From: Halomonas litopenaei
GTDB taxonomy: Bacteria; Pseudomonadota; Gammaproteobacteria; Pseudomonadales; Halomonadaceae
NCBI RefSeq assembly: GCF_003045775.1
Contig: NZ_PXNS01000010.1
Coordinates: forward strand, 1 to 64,000
Direction: 5' to 3'
Length of the DNA stretch: 64,000 nt
The translations under genes were made by a program, and so were the position numbers. Below the pieces are notes generated by a model. It was not told the DNA's origin and made no database searches. It saw only the letters and a list, made by a program, of their open reading frames with translations. Positions 30,991-39,336 of this stretch are shown here, one piece after another. Within the stretch, counting starts at the first letter, position 1. Each line of letters begins with the position of its first letter.

Positions 30991-30992
30991 CT
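30851..30992. mobile_element. MITE-like element, about 142 bp
   Basis: Imperfect terminal inverted repeats: aggctctgtccgaaaagt at the left and, on the other strand, agggcttatctgaaaagt at the right (13 of 18 match). Inside are facing arms caaaaatcgg and ccgattttta, so the whole element is roughly palindromic. No gene is inside. The right end supplies the last bases around the aldehyde dehydrogenase stop codon. Confidence 0.65.
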
Positions 30993-32490
30993 AGAGCATC
31001 ATGACCACCGATTTAGTCTCGGTATAGTGTTCGATCAACGAGTCACCCATCTCGCGGCCGATCCCGGACTGCTTGAACCCTCCAAAGGGCATGCAGGGAT
31101 CCAGCAGGTTGTGGCCGTTGACCCAGACGCTGCCGGCGTCGATTTCGGGAATCAGGCGATGCACGGCGGCCAGGTCATTGGACCAGATGCTGGCAGCCAG
31201 GCCGTAGGGCGTGTCATTGGCCAGTTCGATCAGCTCGTCGAGTTCGCGGAAGGTCTGGACCACCACCACCGGGCCGAAGATCTCTTCCTGGACACAACGG
31301 CTCTGCTGGTCGAGGCCGGTGATCACCGTCGGCTCCACAAAGAAGCCACTGCTGCGACCCGTGCCGCCACCGGTGGCGATCGTGCCGCCTTGCTGACGGG
31401 CGCTTTCGATATAGTCGAGCACGCGGCTCTGCTGCTTGGCCGAGACCAGCGGCCCCAGGGTGGCGTCCGACTGGGTGCCCGGTGCCAGCACCAGCGCCTC
31501 AGCCTGGGCAGTAAGGGCCTTGACGAAGGCGTCGTGGGCCTCTTCGTGCACATAGATGCGTGAGCCGGCGGTGCATACCTGTCCCTGATTGAAGAAGATC
31601 GCCTGGGAGGCGCCGGCGGCGGCGGCCTCGATGTCGGCGTCCTTCAGCACCATGACCGGTGACTTGCCGCCGAGTTCCAGGGTGGTACGGGTCATGTTGT
31701 CCACCGCCGAGCGGGCGATCAGCTTACCCACCGGTGTGGAGCCGGTGAAGGCCACCTTGGCTAAGCCGGGGTGGGCCGCCAGGGCCGCGCCCGCGTCGTG
31801 GCCGTAGCCGGTGACGACGTTGAGGGTGCCGGCGGGAAAACCGACCTGCTCGGCCAGCTCGGCCAGCATCAGGGCGCTCAGCGGTGTGTCCTCGGCAGGC
31901 TTGAGCACCACGGTGCAGCCGGCTGCCAACGCCGGAGCGATCTTCCAGGCGGCCATCAGCAGCGGAAAGTTCCAGGGAATGATGGCGCCGACCACGCCGA
32001 TGGGCTCGCGGCGGGTGTAGGCCACCAGCTCGCGTTCATCGGGGACCGATGGGATCGAGGGGGTCATGGTGCGACCTTCGATCTTGGTCGCCCAGCCGGC
32101 GGTGTAGCGCAGAAAGTCCACGCTCAGGGCGACGTCCATGTGACGCGAGAATGTGATGGGCTTGCCGTTGTCGAGGGTCTCGAGCAGCGCCAGCTCATCG
32201 GCCCGCGCCTCCAGCGCGTCGGCCAGGGCCAGCAGCAGCTTTTCGCGGCGACTGGGGCGGACCTTGCGCCAGGCTCGAAACGCCTGTGCTGCTGCGCCGA
32301 CGGCGCGATCGATGTCCTCGCTTGTGCCCTCGGGCACCTGGGCCAGCGGCTCGCCGCTGGCCGGGTCTGTCACTTCTATGACCCCGCCTTTGCTGGCGTC
32401 GACCCAGCGACCGTCGATGAACATGCTGCGTGGCGTGGCAAGCCAATGACGAAGGCGGTCGAATGTCAAAGTGGCGTCGGTGTTTGTCAT
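30991..32490 (-). CDS. NAD(P)-dependent aldehyde dehydrogenase (phenylacetaldehyde type)
   Basis: The 499-residue cytosolic enzyme oxidises aldehydes to acids. It shows VVGAIIPWNFPLLMAAWK, the nucleotide-site FTGSTPVGK, the base Glu in LELGGKSP (about residue 271) and the nucleophilic Cys in GQVCTAGSR (about 306). Overall it resembles FeaB-like dehydrogenases acting on aromatic or alkyl aldehydes made from amines. Here it would remove the product of the amine dehydrogenase. ATG 32490 has ggag upstream, and a consensus sigma-54 promoter lies 77 bases further upstream. A MITE-like end coincides with its stop codon. Confidence 0.9.
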   Translation of the reverse strand: MTNTDATLTFDRLRHWLATPRSMFIDGRWVDASKGGVIEVTDPASGEPLAQVPEGTSEDIDRAVGAAAQAFRAWRKVRPSRREKLLLALADALEARADELALLETLDNGKPITFSRHMDVALSVDFLRYTAGWATKIEGRTMTPSIPSVPDERELVAYTRREPIGVVGAIIPWNFPLLMAAWKIAPALAAGCTVVLKPAEDTPLSALMLAELAEQVGFPAGTLNVVTGYGHDAGAALAAHPGLAKVAFTGSTPVGKLIARSAVDNMTRTTLELGGKSPVMVLKDADIEAAAAGASQAIFFNQGQVCTAGSRIYVHEEAHDAFVKALTAQAEALVLAPGTQSDATLGPLVSAKQQSRVLDYIESARQQGGTIATGGGTGRSSGFFVEPTVITGLDQQSRCVQEEIFGPVVVVQTFRELDELIELANDTPYGLAASIWSNDLAAVHRLIPEIDAGSVWVNGHNLLDPCMPFGGFKQSGIGREMGDSLIEHYTETKSVVMML

Positions 32491-32566
32491 GGTTGTTCTC
32501 CGAAGGTGAACCAGCGTTATGATGGCGTCAGGGCAGCGTCTTCAGGCGGCTCCTGTCAACCTGAAT

Positions 32567-32582
32567 AGCAAGGCGCGTGCCA
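32567..32582 (-). promoter_or_regulatory. Sigma-54 promoter of aldehyde dehydrogenase gene
   Basis: On the reverse strand the sequence is TGGCACGCGCCTTGCT, an exact fit to TGGCACG-N4-TTGCW. Transcription would start near 32556, giving a leader of about 65 nt. Confidence 0.88.
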
Positions 32583-32662
32583 GCTTTGGTGAAAGAACAA
32601 ACACAAAGAAAAACAGCGGGTTGAAATTGCTATCTTCGGGGCGGTCGTAGGTCTTGCGAGGC

Positions 32663-32693
32663 TGCGACAGGGTACTGTCGCAGAATGCGACAG
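32663..32693. promoter_or_regulatory. Candidate activator binding sites (three half-sites)
   Basis: TGCGACAG (32663-32670), then CTGTCGCA-gaa-TGCGACAG (32675-32693): three alternating half-sites. The same dyad lies upstream of qhpA at 22196-22228. They sit about 100 bp from the -24 element of the dehydrogenase promoter and about 80 bp before the activator start, so they could serve activation and autoregulation. Confidence 0.75.
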
Positions 32694-32771
32694 CCGGGCT
32701 CGAGATGGGAATCGGCGCGACGGCCTCGGTGGTGGCCCTGTCGTACCAGCATGCACCCGCAGGAGTCTCCC

Positions 32772-34718
32772 ATGCCCCGTTCCGCCGTCAGATCCCCCGA
32801 CGTCATCCGCCAGGCCCGACACCTGCTGCGCCAAGGCACCGTCGCGATGGACATGCTCGACCCCTGTATCGGGCGCTCCTGGCAGCGTTGTCTGGCCCTG
32901 GGGGTGTTGCCTGGGGGGACGCACGAGATTCCGCGGTTGAGCCAGACAGAGCTGAAGGACCTGCGCGACTCCCACGACACACTGCTGAGACTATCGGACC
33001 CGCTGCTGGCAGCGTTGGCCGGTGAGCTCAAGGACTGCCAGCTGGTGCTGACTTCCCGCGATGCCACCGTGCTCAAGGCTTGCGGCCGGCGATTCTCGCT
33101 GGAACCGCGGCTGGATATCGCCGCCGGCATCCAGCTCGACGAGCGCTGGTTCGGTACCAATGCGCCAGCGGTGGCGATGTTCGAAAAGGCACCGGTGCTG
33201 GTGCGCTCCAGTGAGCATCTGCTATTTCCCGACAATCCGGTGTCCTGTGTAGCGGTGCCCCTGGTCGATCCGGACGAGCATTGTCTGGGCATCCTCGATC
33301 TGACCTTCGATGCCCGCCACCGCTATCCCGAGCACTATCTGGGGCGGCTGGAACAGGTGGCCAGAGCACTGAAACGCGACATGTTCATCCAGCGGCACGA
33401 GACCCACTGGGTGCTGGAAATTCAAAGTGACGTCATGGCCTTCGATGGGATGGGTGCTGCACTGCTGGCCATCGATGAAGATGGTGTCATCAGGGGACAC
33501 GAGCGCCAGACAATCGCGGTCCTGGGCATGGAAATCCCCCAAGGGACCGACATCGAGGCGCTGCTTGGTCAGCCCTGGGCCAGGCTCAAGCGCCAATGTC
33601 GGGACGGCGCCGAACTGCTGGCGATCCAGTCGCTCTCGGGGACCCGGATGGCGAGATTGCACGCACCGCGCCGGTGGCGTGGGGCCGTGGCGGCACTCGG
33701 CCGCTCTGCATCCGCCAGCGTGGCCGACGACAAAGGCCGCACTCGACCGTGTCTCGACAGTCTGGTGGCGGGCTGGGAGCCTCAGCAGGCTAGAGAAGCC
33801 TGGCGTGCCGTACGTGTGCTGAAAGCCGGATTGCCGGTGTTGCTGCAGGGGCCGACCGGGAGTGGCAAGGAGGCCCTGGCGCGAGGGCTGCACGAGGAGA
33901 GCGGCGCGCAAGGTCCCTTTGTCGGGCTCAATTGTGCAGCGATTCCCGAGAGCCTGATCGAGGCGGAGCTATTTGGTTATGTCGAAGGTGCTTTCACCGG
34001 GGCGCGCAAGGGGGGATATCGAGGTCGCCTGCTCGAGGCCAACGGGGGCACCTTGTTGCTCGACGAGATCGGGGACATGCCACTTTCGTTGCAGGCACGG
34101 TTATTGAGAGTGCTTCAGGAAAAGGTCGTCATACCGCTCGGTGAGCATCGCGAAGTGCCGGTGACCGCCGCCATCGTTGCGGCCAGCCACCGTCATCTGG
34201 AGCTGGAGGTGGCTTCGGGAAGCTTTCGCGAGGACCTCTACTATCGTCTGGAAGGCGTGGTGGTGGAGTTGCCGTCGCTGGCACAACAGTCGTCGCTGGT
34301 CGAGCAGATCCACGAACTTTGGCAGCGGCTCGAGCAACAGTATCAACGACGGGTGGTGCTCGCTGAGGCGCTGCTGGCGCGCCTGGCCGCCTACCCCTGG
34401 CCAGGAAACTGGCGGGAACTGCAGCACTGTCTGGAAACCGCGCTGGTGGGGCTGGAGCCTGACGCGTCTCGGCTCGACCTCGAGGATCTATCGCCACGCT
34501 GGCAACGAAAGCTGATGGATGTCACGCCGGGGAGCCTTGGGCAGAGCGCACCGGTGCGGCCGGCGGCAGAACCTTCGGACCTGGCGATCCGGGAGCTGAC
34601 CCTCAAGCATATGCAGAAGGCGCTGGCTGCCCACGGTGGCAACATGAGTGCTGCGGCCAGGGCGCTCGGGATCAGCCGTTCGACGCTTTACCGACGGTTG
34701 GAGCAGGCGTGTCGCTGA
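32772..34718 (+). CDS. Sigma-54-dependent activator, AcoR-like
   Basis: The 648-residue protein has an N-terminal AcoR-type region with a GAF-like sensor (about 60-200). A AAA+ domain follows, with Walker A GPTGSGKE (about 359), the sigma-54 contact loop GAFTGA (about 406) and Walker B LLLDEIGD (about 428). A C-terminal Fis-type HTH ends it (NMSAAARALGISRSTLYRRLEQ). It lacks a response-regulator domain, so a small ligand probably controls it; amine or aldehyde would fit the context but is inferred. ATG 32772 has aggag upstream. Divergent from the aldehyde dehydrogenase gene. Confidence 0.92.
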   Translation: MPRSAVRSPDVIRQARHLLRQGTVAMDMLDPCIGRSWQRCLALGVLPGGTHEIPRLSQTELKDLRDSHDTLLRLSDPLLAALAGELKDCQLVLTSRDATVLKACGRRFSLEPRLDIAAGIQLDERWFGTNAPAVAMFEKAPVLVRSSEHLLFPDNPVSCVAVPLVDPDEHCLGILDLTFDARHRYPEHYLGRLEQVARALKRDMFIQRHETHWVLEIQSDVMAFDGMGAALLAIDEDGVIRGHERQTIAVLGMEIPQGTDIEALLGQPWARLKRQCRDGAELLAIQSLSGTRMARLHAPRRWRGAVAALGRSASASVADDKGRTRPCLDSLVAGWEPQQAREAWRAVRVLKAGLPVLLQGPTGSGKEALARGLHEESGAQGPFVGLNCAAIPESLIEAELFGYVEGAFTGARKGGYRGRLLEANGGTLLLDEIGDMPLSLQARLLRVLQEKVVIPLGEHREVPVTAAIVAASHRHLELEVASGSFREDLYYRLEGVVVELPSLAQQSSLVEQIHELWQRLEQQYQRRVVLAEALLARLAAYPWPGNWRELQHCLETALVGLEPDASRLDLEDLSPRWQRKLMDVTPGSLGQSAPVRPAAEPSDLAIRELTLKHMQKALAAHGGNMSAAARALGISRSTLYRRLEQACR

Positions 34719-34892
34719 GAAGTGACAAGGAGATATCTAGCCGACCGCGCCTTCAGGCTTGCTTGTCGAGCAGATAACGCGCTGACCAGACGGCGACTCG
34801 GTAGCGGGGCTTCTCGACTCTGGATGGTGATACACGCTACCTGAACTAGCGCTGCTTCTGGAGATGGAAGCTTCATGCTTCCCGCCTGCGGA

Positions 34893-35354
34893 TTACACGA
34901 TCCCCGCATCAACTCCCGCCGCCAGGGTCATGGCGAGTTCTTCTACCTGACCGATGAAGTCGTCCTGCCATTCACCCCGCAGCACCAGTGGCGCCTGGAC
35001 CCATTTCCAGCGTAGACCGGTGACGATGCCTTCCACCGCCCGCTGCGTGCCGGTGCCGTCGTGACCCGCGCGGATGTACAGCACGCAGGGCAGCCCCTGG
35101 GTGTGTTCCAGCACGGGGTAATAGCTACGATCGAAGAAATCCTTGAGGGCACCGCTCATGTAGCCGAGGTTCTCGGTGGTGCCAAGCAGGATGGCGTCCG
35201 CTTTCCTGACATCCTCGGGGCCAGCATCGAGCGGCGCCAGTACCTGGACGTCCACGCCGTCGATGTCCGGATGGCGGGCGCCACGCTCGGCCGCTTCCCT
35301 TAGTGCCAGGGTGTTGGGCGAGGGTGCATGGGCGACGATCAGCAGACGTTTCAT
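34893..35354 (-). CDS. Flavodoxin-family NAD(P)H-dependent oxidoreductase
   Basis: The 153-residue protein has the flavodoxin-like fold: first strand and FMN loop [21 protein letters not shown], then [28 protein letters not shown], as in small WrbA/NADPH-FMN reductases. It probably binds FMN and reduces quinone-like or other substrates, but the substrate is unknown. ATG 35354 has ggag upstream; the frame continuing to 35447 is unsupported. The 175 bases before the next gene may hold a short gene remnant (see findings). Confidence 0.78.
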   Translation of the reverse strand: MKRLLIVAHAPSPNTLALREAAERGARHPDIDGVDVQVLAPLDAGPEDVRKADAILLGTTENLGYMSGALKDFFDRSYYPVLEHTQGLPCVLYIRAGHDGTGTQRAVEGIVTGLRWKWVQAPLVLRGEWQDDFIGQVEELAMTLAAGVDAGIV

Positions 35355-35611
35355 GCAGAGCTCCGGCAAGGCTGGTGCGAGGATGGTGGCTAGAGCGGCG
35401 AGCGACGGTTCAGTGCGTCGATCTTCCGGCTGCCCCCTTGAAGCCATGGGGGATCACCATCATGTCAAAGACATGCGGGTTTGACAGCCCGGGGCGACTC
35501 GTCAAGGCTGGACATGGCTGCCGCGGTGAAATATCGCCTAGCGGTTTCATGAAAATCACGCAGACGCCCTTTGCAGATTGTGAACCATTTCGATCCAGGG
35601 AGGATATCACC

Positions 35612-36091
35612 ATGCCCTTTGCGCTTTCTTCGCTAAGAGTGACCAGCACCGCCTTCGACAATGATGGCGCCATCCCCGCACGGCACTCCCAGGAGGCAGA
35701 AGATCTGTCTCCGGCGCTGGCCTGGGACGGCCTGCCCGAGGGTACCAAGTCGGTGGCGGTCATCTGTCACGACCCCGACGCGCCGCTGGTCCAGAAGGGA
35801 TGCTACGGCTTTGTTCACTGGGTGCTCTACAACCTGCCGGCGTCCCTCTCCTCGCTGGAGGAGGCCACCGAGGAAGGCACCCGAGGAATCAACGACGCCG
35901 GCAACCTCGGTTTCAATGGTCCGATGCCGCCGGAAGGGCATGGCGTGCACCGCTACTACTTCTGGGTACTGGCGCTGGACACCGAGACGAACCTGCCGGA
36001 GGGCCTCGGCATGAATGAACTGCTGTCCGAGGTCGAGCCGCACCTGCTCGGCATGAATCGGCTGGTGGGGAGCTATCAGCGCGACGCCTGA
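35612..36091 (+). CDS. PEBP / YbhB-YbcL family protein
   Basis: A 159-residue phosphatidylethanolamine-binding-like protein of the bacterial Raf-kinase-inhibitor-like group. It shows the conserved ligand-site motifs LSPALAWDGLPEGTKSVAVICHDPDAP, GFVHWVLYNLP and GHGVHRYYFWVLALD. No signal peptide is seen, so it is cytosolic (YbhB-like). The biochemical role of these proteins in bacteria is unclear. The ATG at 35612 is preceded by agggagg at good spacing; the longer frame to 35303 was rejected. A hairpin terminator follows. Confidence 0.88.
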   Translation: MPFALSSLRVTSTAFDNDGAIPARHSQEAEDLSPALAWDGLPEGTKSVAVICHDPDAPLVQKGCYGFVHWVLYNLPASLSSLEEATEEGTRGINDAGNLGFNGPMPPEGHGVHRYYFWVLALDTETNLPEGLGMNELLSEVEPHLLGMNRLVGSYQRDA

Positions 36092-36124
36092 GGCGCCTCG
36101 GCCTCCATCAGAACATGACGTACT

Positions 36125-36148
36125 GAAGCCCGTTTTTAACGGGCTTCT
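36125..36148 (+). terminator. Terminator after PEBP gene
   Basis: Stem GAAGCCCGT / ACGGGCTTC around a T-rich loop, followed by tcgttc. The weak T tract makes it a moderate terminator. Confidence 0.6.
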
Positions 36149-36166
36149 CGTTCAAGGATGACGCCC

Positions 36167-36856
36167 ATGTACGAATGGATTTCTGCCCACAAGGATGTAT
36201 TGCAGACGCTGGCCAGCGTCGGCTCCTTCATGATCTGGCTGATCTACGCGCAGCTTCTGTACTTTGGCTTTCGCCGCCAGCGTCGACCCCGGCTGATCAT
36301 CAATCGCGGCAAGCGAAAGAATCTGGATGCGCTGTGCGTGATCAGCAACATGAGCGCCGAGCCCATCTACTTGCAACATATCATGATGACGCTGGAGACC
36401 TCGGAAGGTGACTGGACGCTGGATGTCAGTGACCACGAGGCGGATCTTGATGATGATGAAGACCAGCAGGAAGCGGGCCACAACGCCAGCCATTGTACCC
36501 ACCAGGGTCCGCTGGACAGCGGTGGCTTCGTTCATATCGGTTCGTTCAATGCCTTGAAGGAACGTATTACCACCATCGCCGACATCGACGAGTCGCGGGA
36601 TGGGCTGGTATTCAAGGCCGTCTGTGTACGGGTGATCGGCACCTACTGTTCGGAGAACCTGCCGATCGGTGCCGAGCGGCGTTTCGTGTTTCACCAGAGC
36701 GAGAATTCCTGCACCCTGGTGCCCGAGACCTGGGACACTCTGCAGTTCAGTACTCGCCGCCAGCGGCGGGCCCTGAAGGCCGATATCAAGCGCATTCACG
36801 AGCGCCAGGCCCAAGGCGAGGGCGAAAAGGCGGAAAAGGAAGATAGGGAGCAATAG
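36167..36856 (+). CDS. Hypothetical membrane-anchored protein
   Basis: A 229-residue protein of no recognised family. One N-terminal hydrophobic segment ([25 protein letters not shown]) is followed by a basic stretch ([17 protein letters not shown]), which places the rest in the cytosol. A beta-rich soluble domain follows, with an acidic patch ([14 protein letters not shown]) and a charged Lys/Glu tail. ATG 36167 fits the aagga upstream; ATG 36158 is also possible. The next gene, yjdM, is 107 bases downstream on the same strand. Confidence 0.6.
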   Translation: MYEWISAHKDVLQTLASVGSFMIWLIYAQLLYFGFRRQRRPRLIINRGKRKNLDALCVISNMSAEPIYLQHIMMTLETSEGDWTLDVSDHEADLDDDEDQQEAGHNASHCTHQGPLDSGGFVHIGSFNALKERITTIADIDESRDGLVFKAVCVRVIGTYCSENLPIGAERRFVFHQSENSCTLVPETWDTLQFSTRRQRRALKADIKRIHERQAQGEGEKAEKEDREQ

Positions 36857-36963
36857 GAAGCAATAGGAAGACAGCGCCTGACAAGGCTCTCCTTCCATTG
36901 GACGACTGGCAATCCGGCGGGGGGCGGAGTACCGTCTTCGCTTTTCCCACCTGCGAGAGTGTC

Positions 36964-37299
36964 ATGAGCGACCTGCCCCCCTGTCCCGCCTGTGAGTCCC
37001 CATACGGCTACGAGGATGGCCATTCCCTGGTCTGTCCCGAGTGCGGCCACGAATGGTCGTTGAACGCCGAGCCCGATGAGAGCGGTGACCAGGTGCGGGA
37101 CGCCCACGGCAATGTGCTGAGCGACGGCGACAGCGTCACCGTGATCAAGGATCTGAAGGTCAAGGGCTCTTCTTCGGTGGTCAAGGTCGGCACCAAGGTG
37201 AAGAACATCCGCCTGGTCGATGGTGACCATGACATCGACTGCAAGATCGATGGCATCGGCGCCATGAAGCTCAAGTCGATGTACGTCAAGAAGGCCTGA
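36964..37299 (+). CDS. yjdM: Zinc-ribbon protein YjdM (PhnA-like)
   Basis: The 111-residue protein has an N-terminal zinc ribbon ([13 protein letters not shown], then CPECGHEW) and the conserved C-terminal domain with [38 protein letters not shown] and [10 protein letters not shown]. The family was once linked to phosphonate use, but YjdM is a separate protein whose role is unclear. ATG 36964 begins the conserved [11 protein letters not shown] strong terminator follows. Confidence 0.9.
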   Translation: MSDLPPCPACESPYGYEDGHSLVCPECGHEWSLNAEPDESGDQVRDAHGNVLSDGDSVTVIKDLKVKGSSSVVKVGTKVKNIRLVDGDHDIDCKIDGIGAMKLKSMYVKKA

Positions 37300-37329
37300 A
37301 TGCGGCCCTTGAGGCGTCATGCAAGGGCA

Positions 37330-37363
37330 AACGCCAGCGCTTGGAAAGCGCTGGCGTTTTTTT
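37330..37363 (+). terminator. Rho-independent terminator after yjdM
   Basis: Stem AACGCCAGCGCTT / AAGCGCTGGCGTT with short loop, followed by a long T run. It also separates the convergent yfcC-like gene. Confidence 0.9.
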
Positions 37364-37402
37364 ATGCTCGACTTGCGTTGGTTGCCCTGACGCGACCTGT
37401 GC

Positions 37403-38887
37403 TCAGGTGAGGCTGGCGCCCACGAACAATGTCACGGTGGTGACTCCCAGGGTCATCAGGATATAAGGCAGCGCCCACTTGACGAAGCGCTCGTAGGGGA
37501 TCTTGGCAAGCGCCAGTCCGGCGACCAGATGGGCGGCGGTGGGAGCGAACATGTTGATCCAGCCGCTCGCGGACTGGAAGGCGGTGACCACCAGTTCGCG
37601 ATCCACGCCCGAGAAGTCGGCCAGTGGCGCCATCAGCGGCATGGACACCGTGGCCAGCCCCGAGGTCGATGGGATGAAGAAGCTCAGCACGATGTGGACC
37701 ACGTAGGCCACCACCACGAACAGTCCCGAGGACAGGCCGGCTACCGCGCCTTCGGCCCAATTGAGGATGGTGTCGATGATCACGCCGTTGTCCATCACCA
37801 CATAGATGCCGCGTGCCACGGCCACCACCAGGGCCACGCCGATCAGGTCCTTGGCACCATCGAGGAAGGTCTCGATGAAGTCGGATTCGGACTGTCGATT
37901 GATCAGGGCGATCAGGATGGCAGCGCTCAGGAACAGGGTGGAGAGTTCATCGAACCACCACCACAGGGTCGGAAAAGCCGTGATGCCCATGTCTTCCCAG
38001 GGCACGACGCCGTAGACCATGATCCCGAAGGTCATGAAAAACACCGTCATGGTCAGCTTGTGGCGCAGGGTGAACGCCTGGGGCGAGGCGGCCTCCTTGG
38101 CCTGAGGGCCGGCTGTCAGCTGCAGGTCCGCCAGCACCGAGCGCTGCGGGTCGCGCTTGATCCGCGCGGCGTAGCGCATCACGAACCAGATAGCCAGCGA
38201 CACCAGGATCACGAACTGCACCAGCCTGAGGGTGATACCGGCGCCGATCGGCAGGCCGGCGAAGCCCGAGGCGATGCCGGTGGCGAAGGGGTTGACGGTG
38301 GAGGCCAGCACACCGGTGCCGGAGCCGAGCAGGATGATGCCTGCGGCCACCATGCGGTCGTAGCCGGCGGCGGTGATCACCGGCAGGATGATGGCCCAGA
38401 AGGCGACCGTTTCCTCGGCCATGCCGTAGGTGGACCCGCCGAGGGCAAACAGCACCATCAGTACGGGAATCAGGTACTGCTCGCGCCCGCCAAAGCGCTC
38501 GACCACCGCGCCGATCCCGGCATCCAGGGCGCCCGAGCGCATCGTCACCGCCAGGAAGCCGCCGATGACCAGCACGAACAGGGCAACGTCCACGGCCTTG
38601 TGGAATCCCTGGATCGGTGCCACCAGCACATCCAGCGGCCCCTGGGGAGAACTTTCCAGCACCTGGTAGGTGCCGGGAATCGGCAACAGGCGGCCGTCAC
38701 CCTGATAGTCGAGCACGTCGCTGGCAGCAATGACCTGATCGCTGCCTTCCACATGGTAGTCGTACTTGCCGGCGGGCATGACCCAGGTCAGCACCGCCAC
38801 CAGCGCGGTGATCACAAAGAGCAGGGTATAGACCGTGGGCATGCGCAGGCCGGAGCGCCGTTTGGAGGAGGTCGCTTGCGTTTCCAT
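37403..38887 (-). CDS. yfcC: YfcC-family (ion transporter superfamily) permease
   Basis: The 494-residue inner-membrane protein has about twelve hydrophobic segments, with a basic start MPTVYTLLFVITALVAVLTW and the motif GGSTYGMAEETVAF. The second half repeats a similar reentrant pattern (SFFIPSTSGLATVSMPLMAPLAD). This matches YfcC/DcuC-like permeases annotated as transporters of basic amino acids, peptides or dicarboxylates. The substrate cannot be assigned. The start ATG at 38887 has gagg upstream. Single gene. Confidence 0.82.
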   Translation of the reverse strand: METQATSSKRRSGLRMPTVYTLLFVITALVAVLTWVMPAGKYDYHVEGSDQVIAASDVLDYQGDGRLLPIPGTYQVLESSPQGPLDVLVAPIQGFHKAVDVALFVLVIGGFLAVTMRSGALDAGIGAVVERFGGREQYLIPVLMVLFALGGSTYGMAEETVAFWAIILPVITAAGYDRMVAAGIILLGSGTGVLASTVNPFATGIASGFAGLPIGAGITLRLVQFVILVSLAIWFVMRYAARIKRDPQRSVLADLQLTAGPQAKEAASPQAFTLRHKLTMTVFFMTFGIMVYGVVPWEDMGITAFPTLWWWFDELSTLFLSAAILIALINRQSESDFIETFLDGAKDLIGVALVVAVARGIYVVMDNGVIIDTILNWAEGAVAGLSSGLFVVVAYVVHIVLSFFIPSTSGLATVSMPLMAPLADFSGVDRELVVTAFQSASGWINMFAPTAAHLVAGLALAKIPYERFVKWALPYILMTLGVTTVTLFVGASLT

Positions 38888-39336
38888 CTCGGTTTCCTCG
38901 TTTCAGAAGGTCATGGTGTAGGCTCTTTTGTTGTCGGTGTGATCAGGGACAGACGGCCCTTGTGTGACCGCCTGTCTTCGAGTCTACGGGCCTCGACAGT
39001 CTGTCGGGACTTGGGTCGGCACAATGCTTGATCCGCTGCAAGGACGGCGACGATGCGGCGAGATGAGAGGTAAATTTGCTGGCCTGGCTCAAGAAATGAG
39101 GCGACGCCAATGTTTCACCACACGCGGTCTCGCTGCACGACGAGACACGCGCAGGGTTGTCGTGTGCAGGGCAATAGGAAGTGGCGCTGGGGTCGGCTGA
39201 CAGGGCGGCTGAAAGGACGGCCGGGAGGCCGACTGAGCGAGCGGCCGGCCCTGCCGTAAATGAGGGCCTTGGGTCGGGTGATATGGCCAGGGGCCCGGTG
39301 TGGCGGCCCCTGGCGAGTTCACCCATAGCGCAGAGA
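38888..39336. other. Gene-free stretch upstream of yfcC
   Basis: Holds the hairpin at 39286-39314 and a G-rich part near 39180-39260. No RNA or coding region is convincing. Confidence 0.5.
39286..39314 (-). terminator. Hairpin after tpsB gene, no T-run
   Basis: Stem GCCAGGGGCC and complement around ccggtgtgg. The reverse strand continues atatcac without a T tract, so it is a weak terminator or mRNA end cap. Confidence 0.45.
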
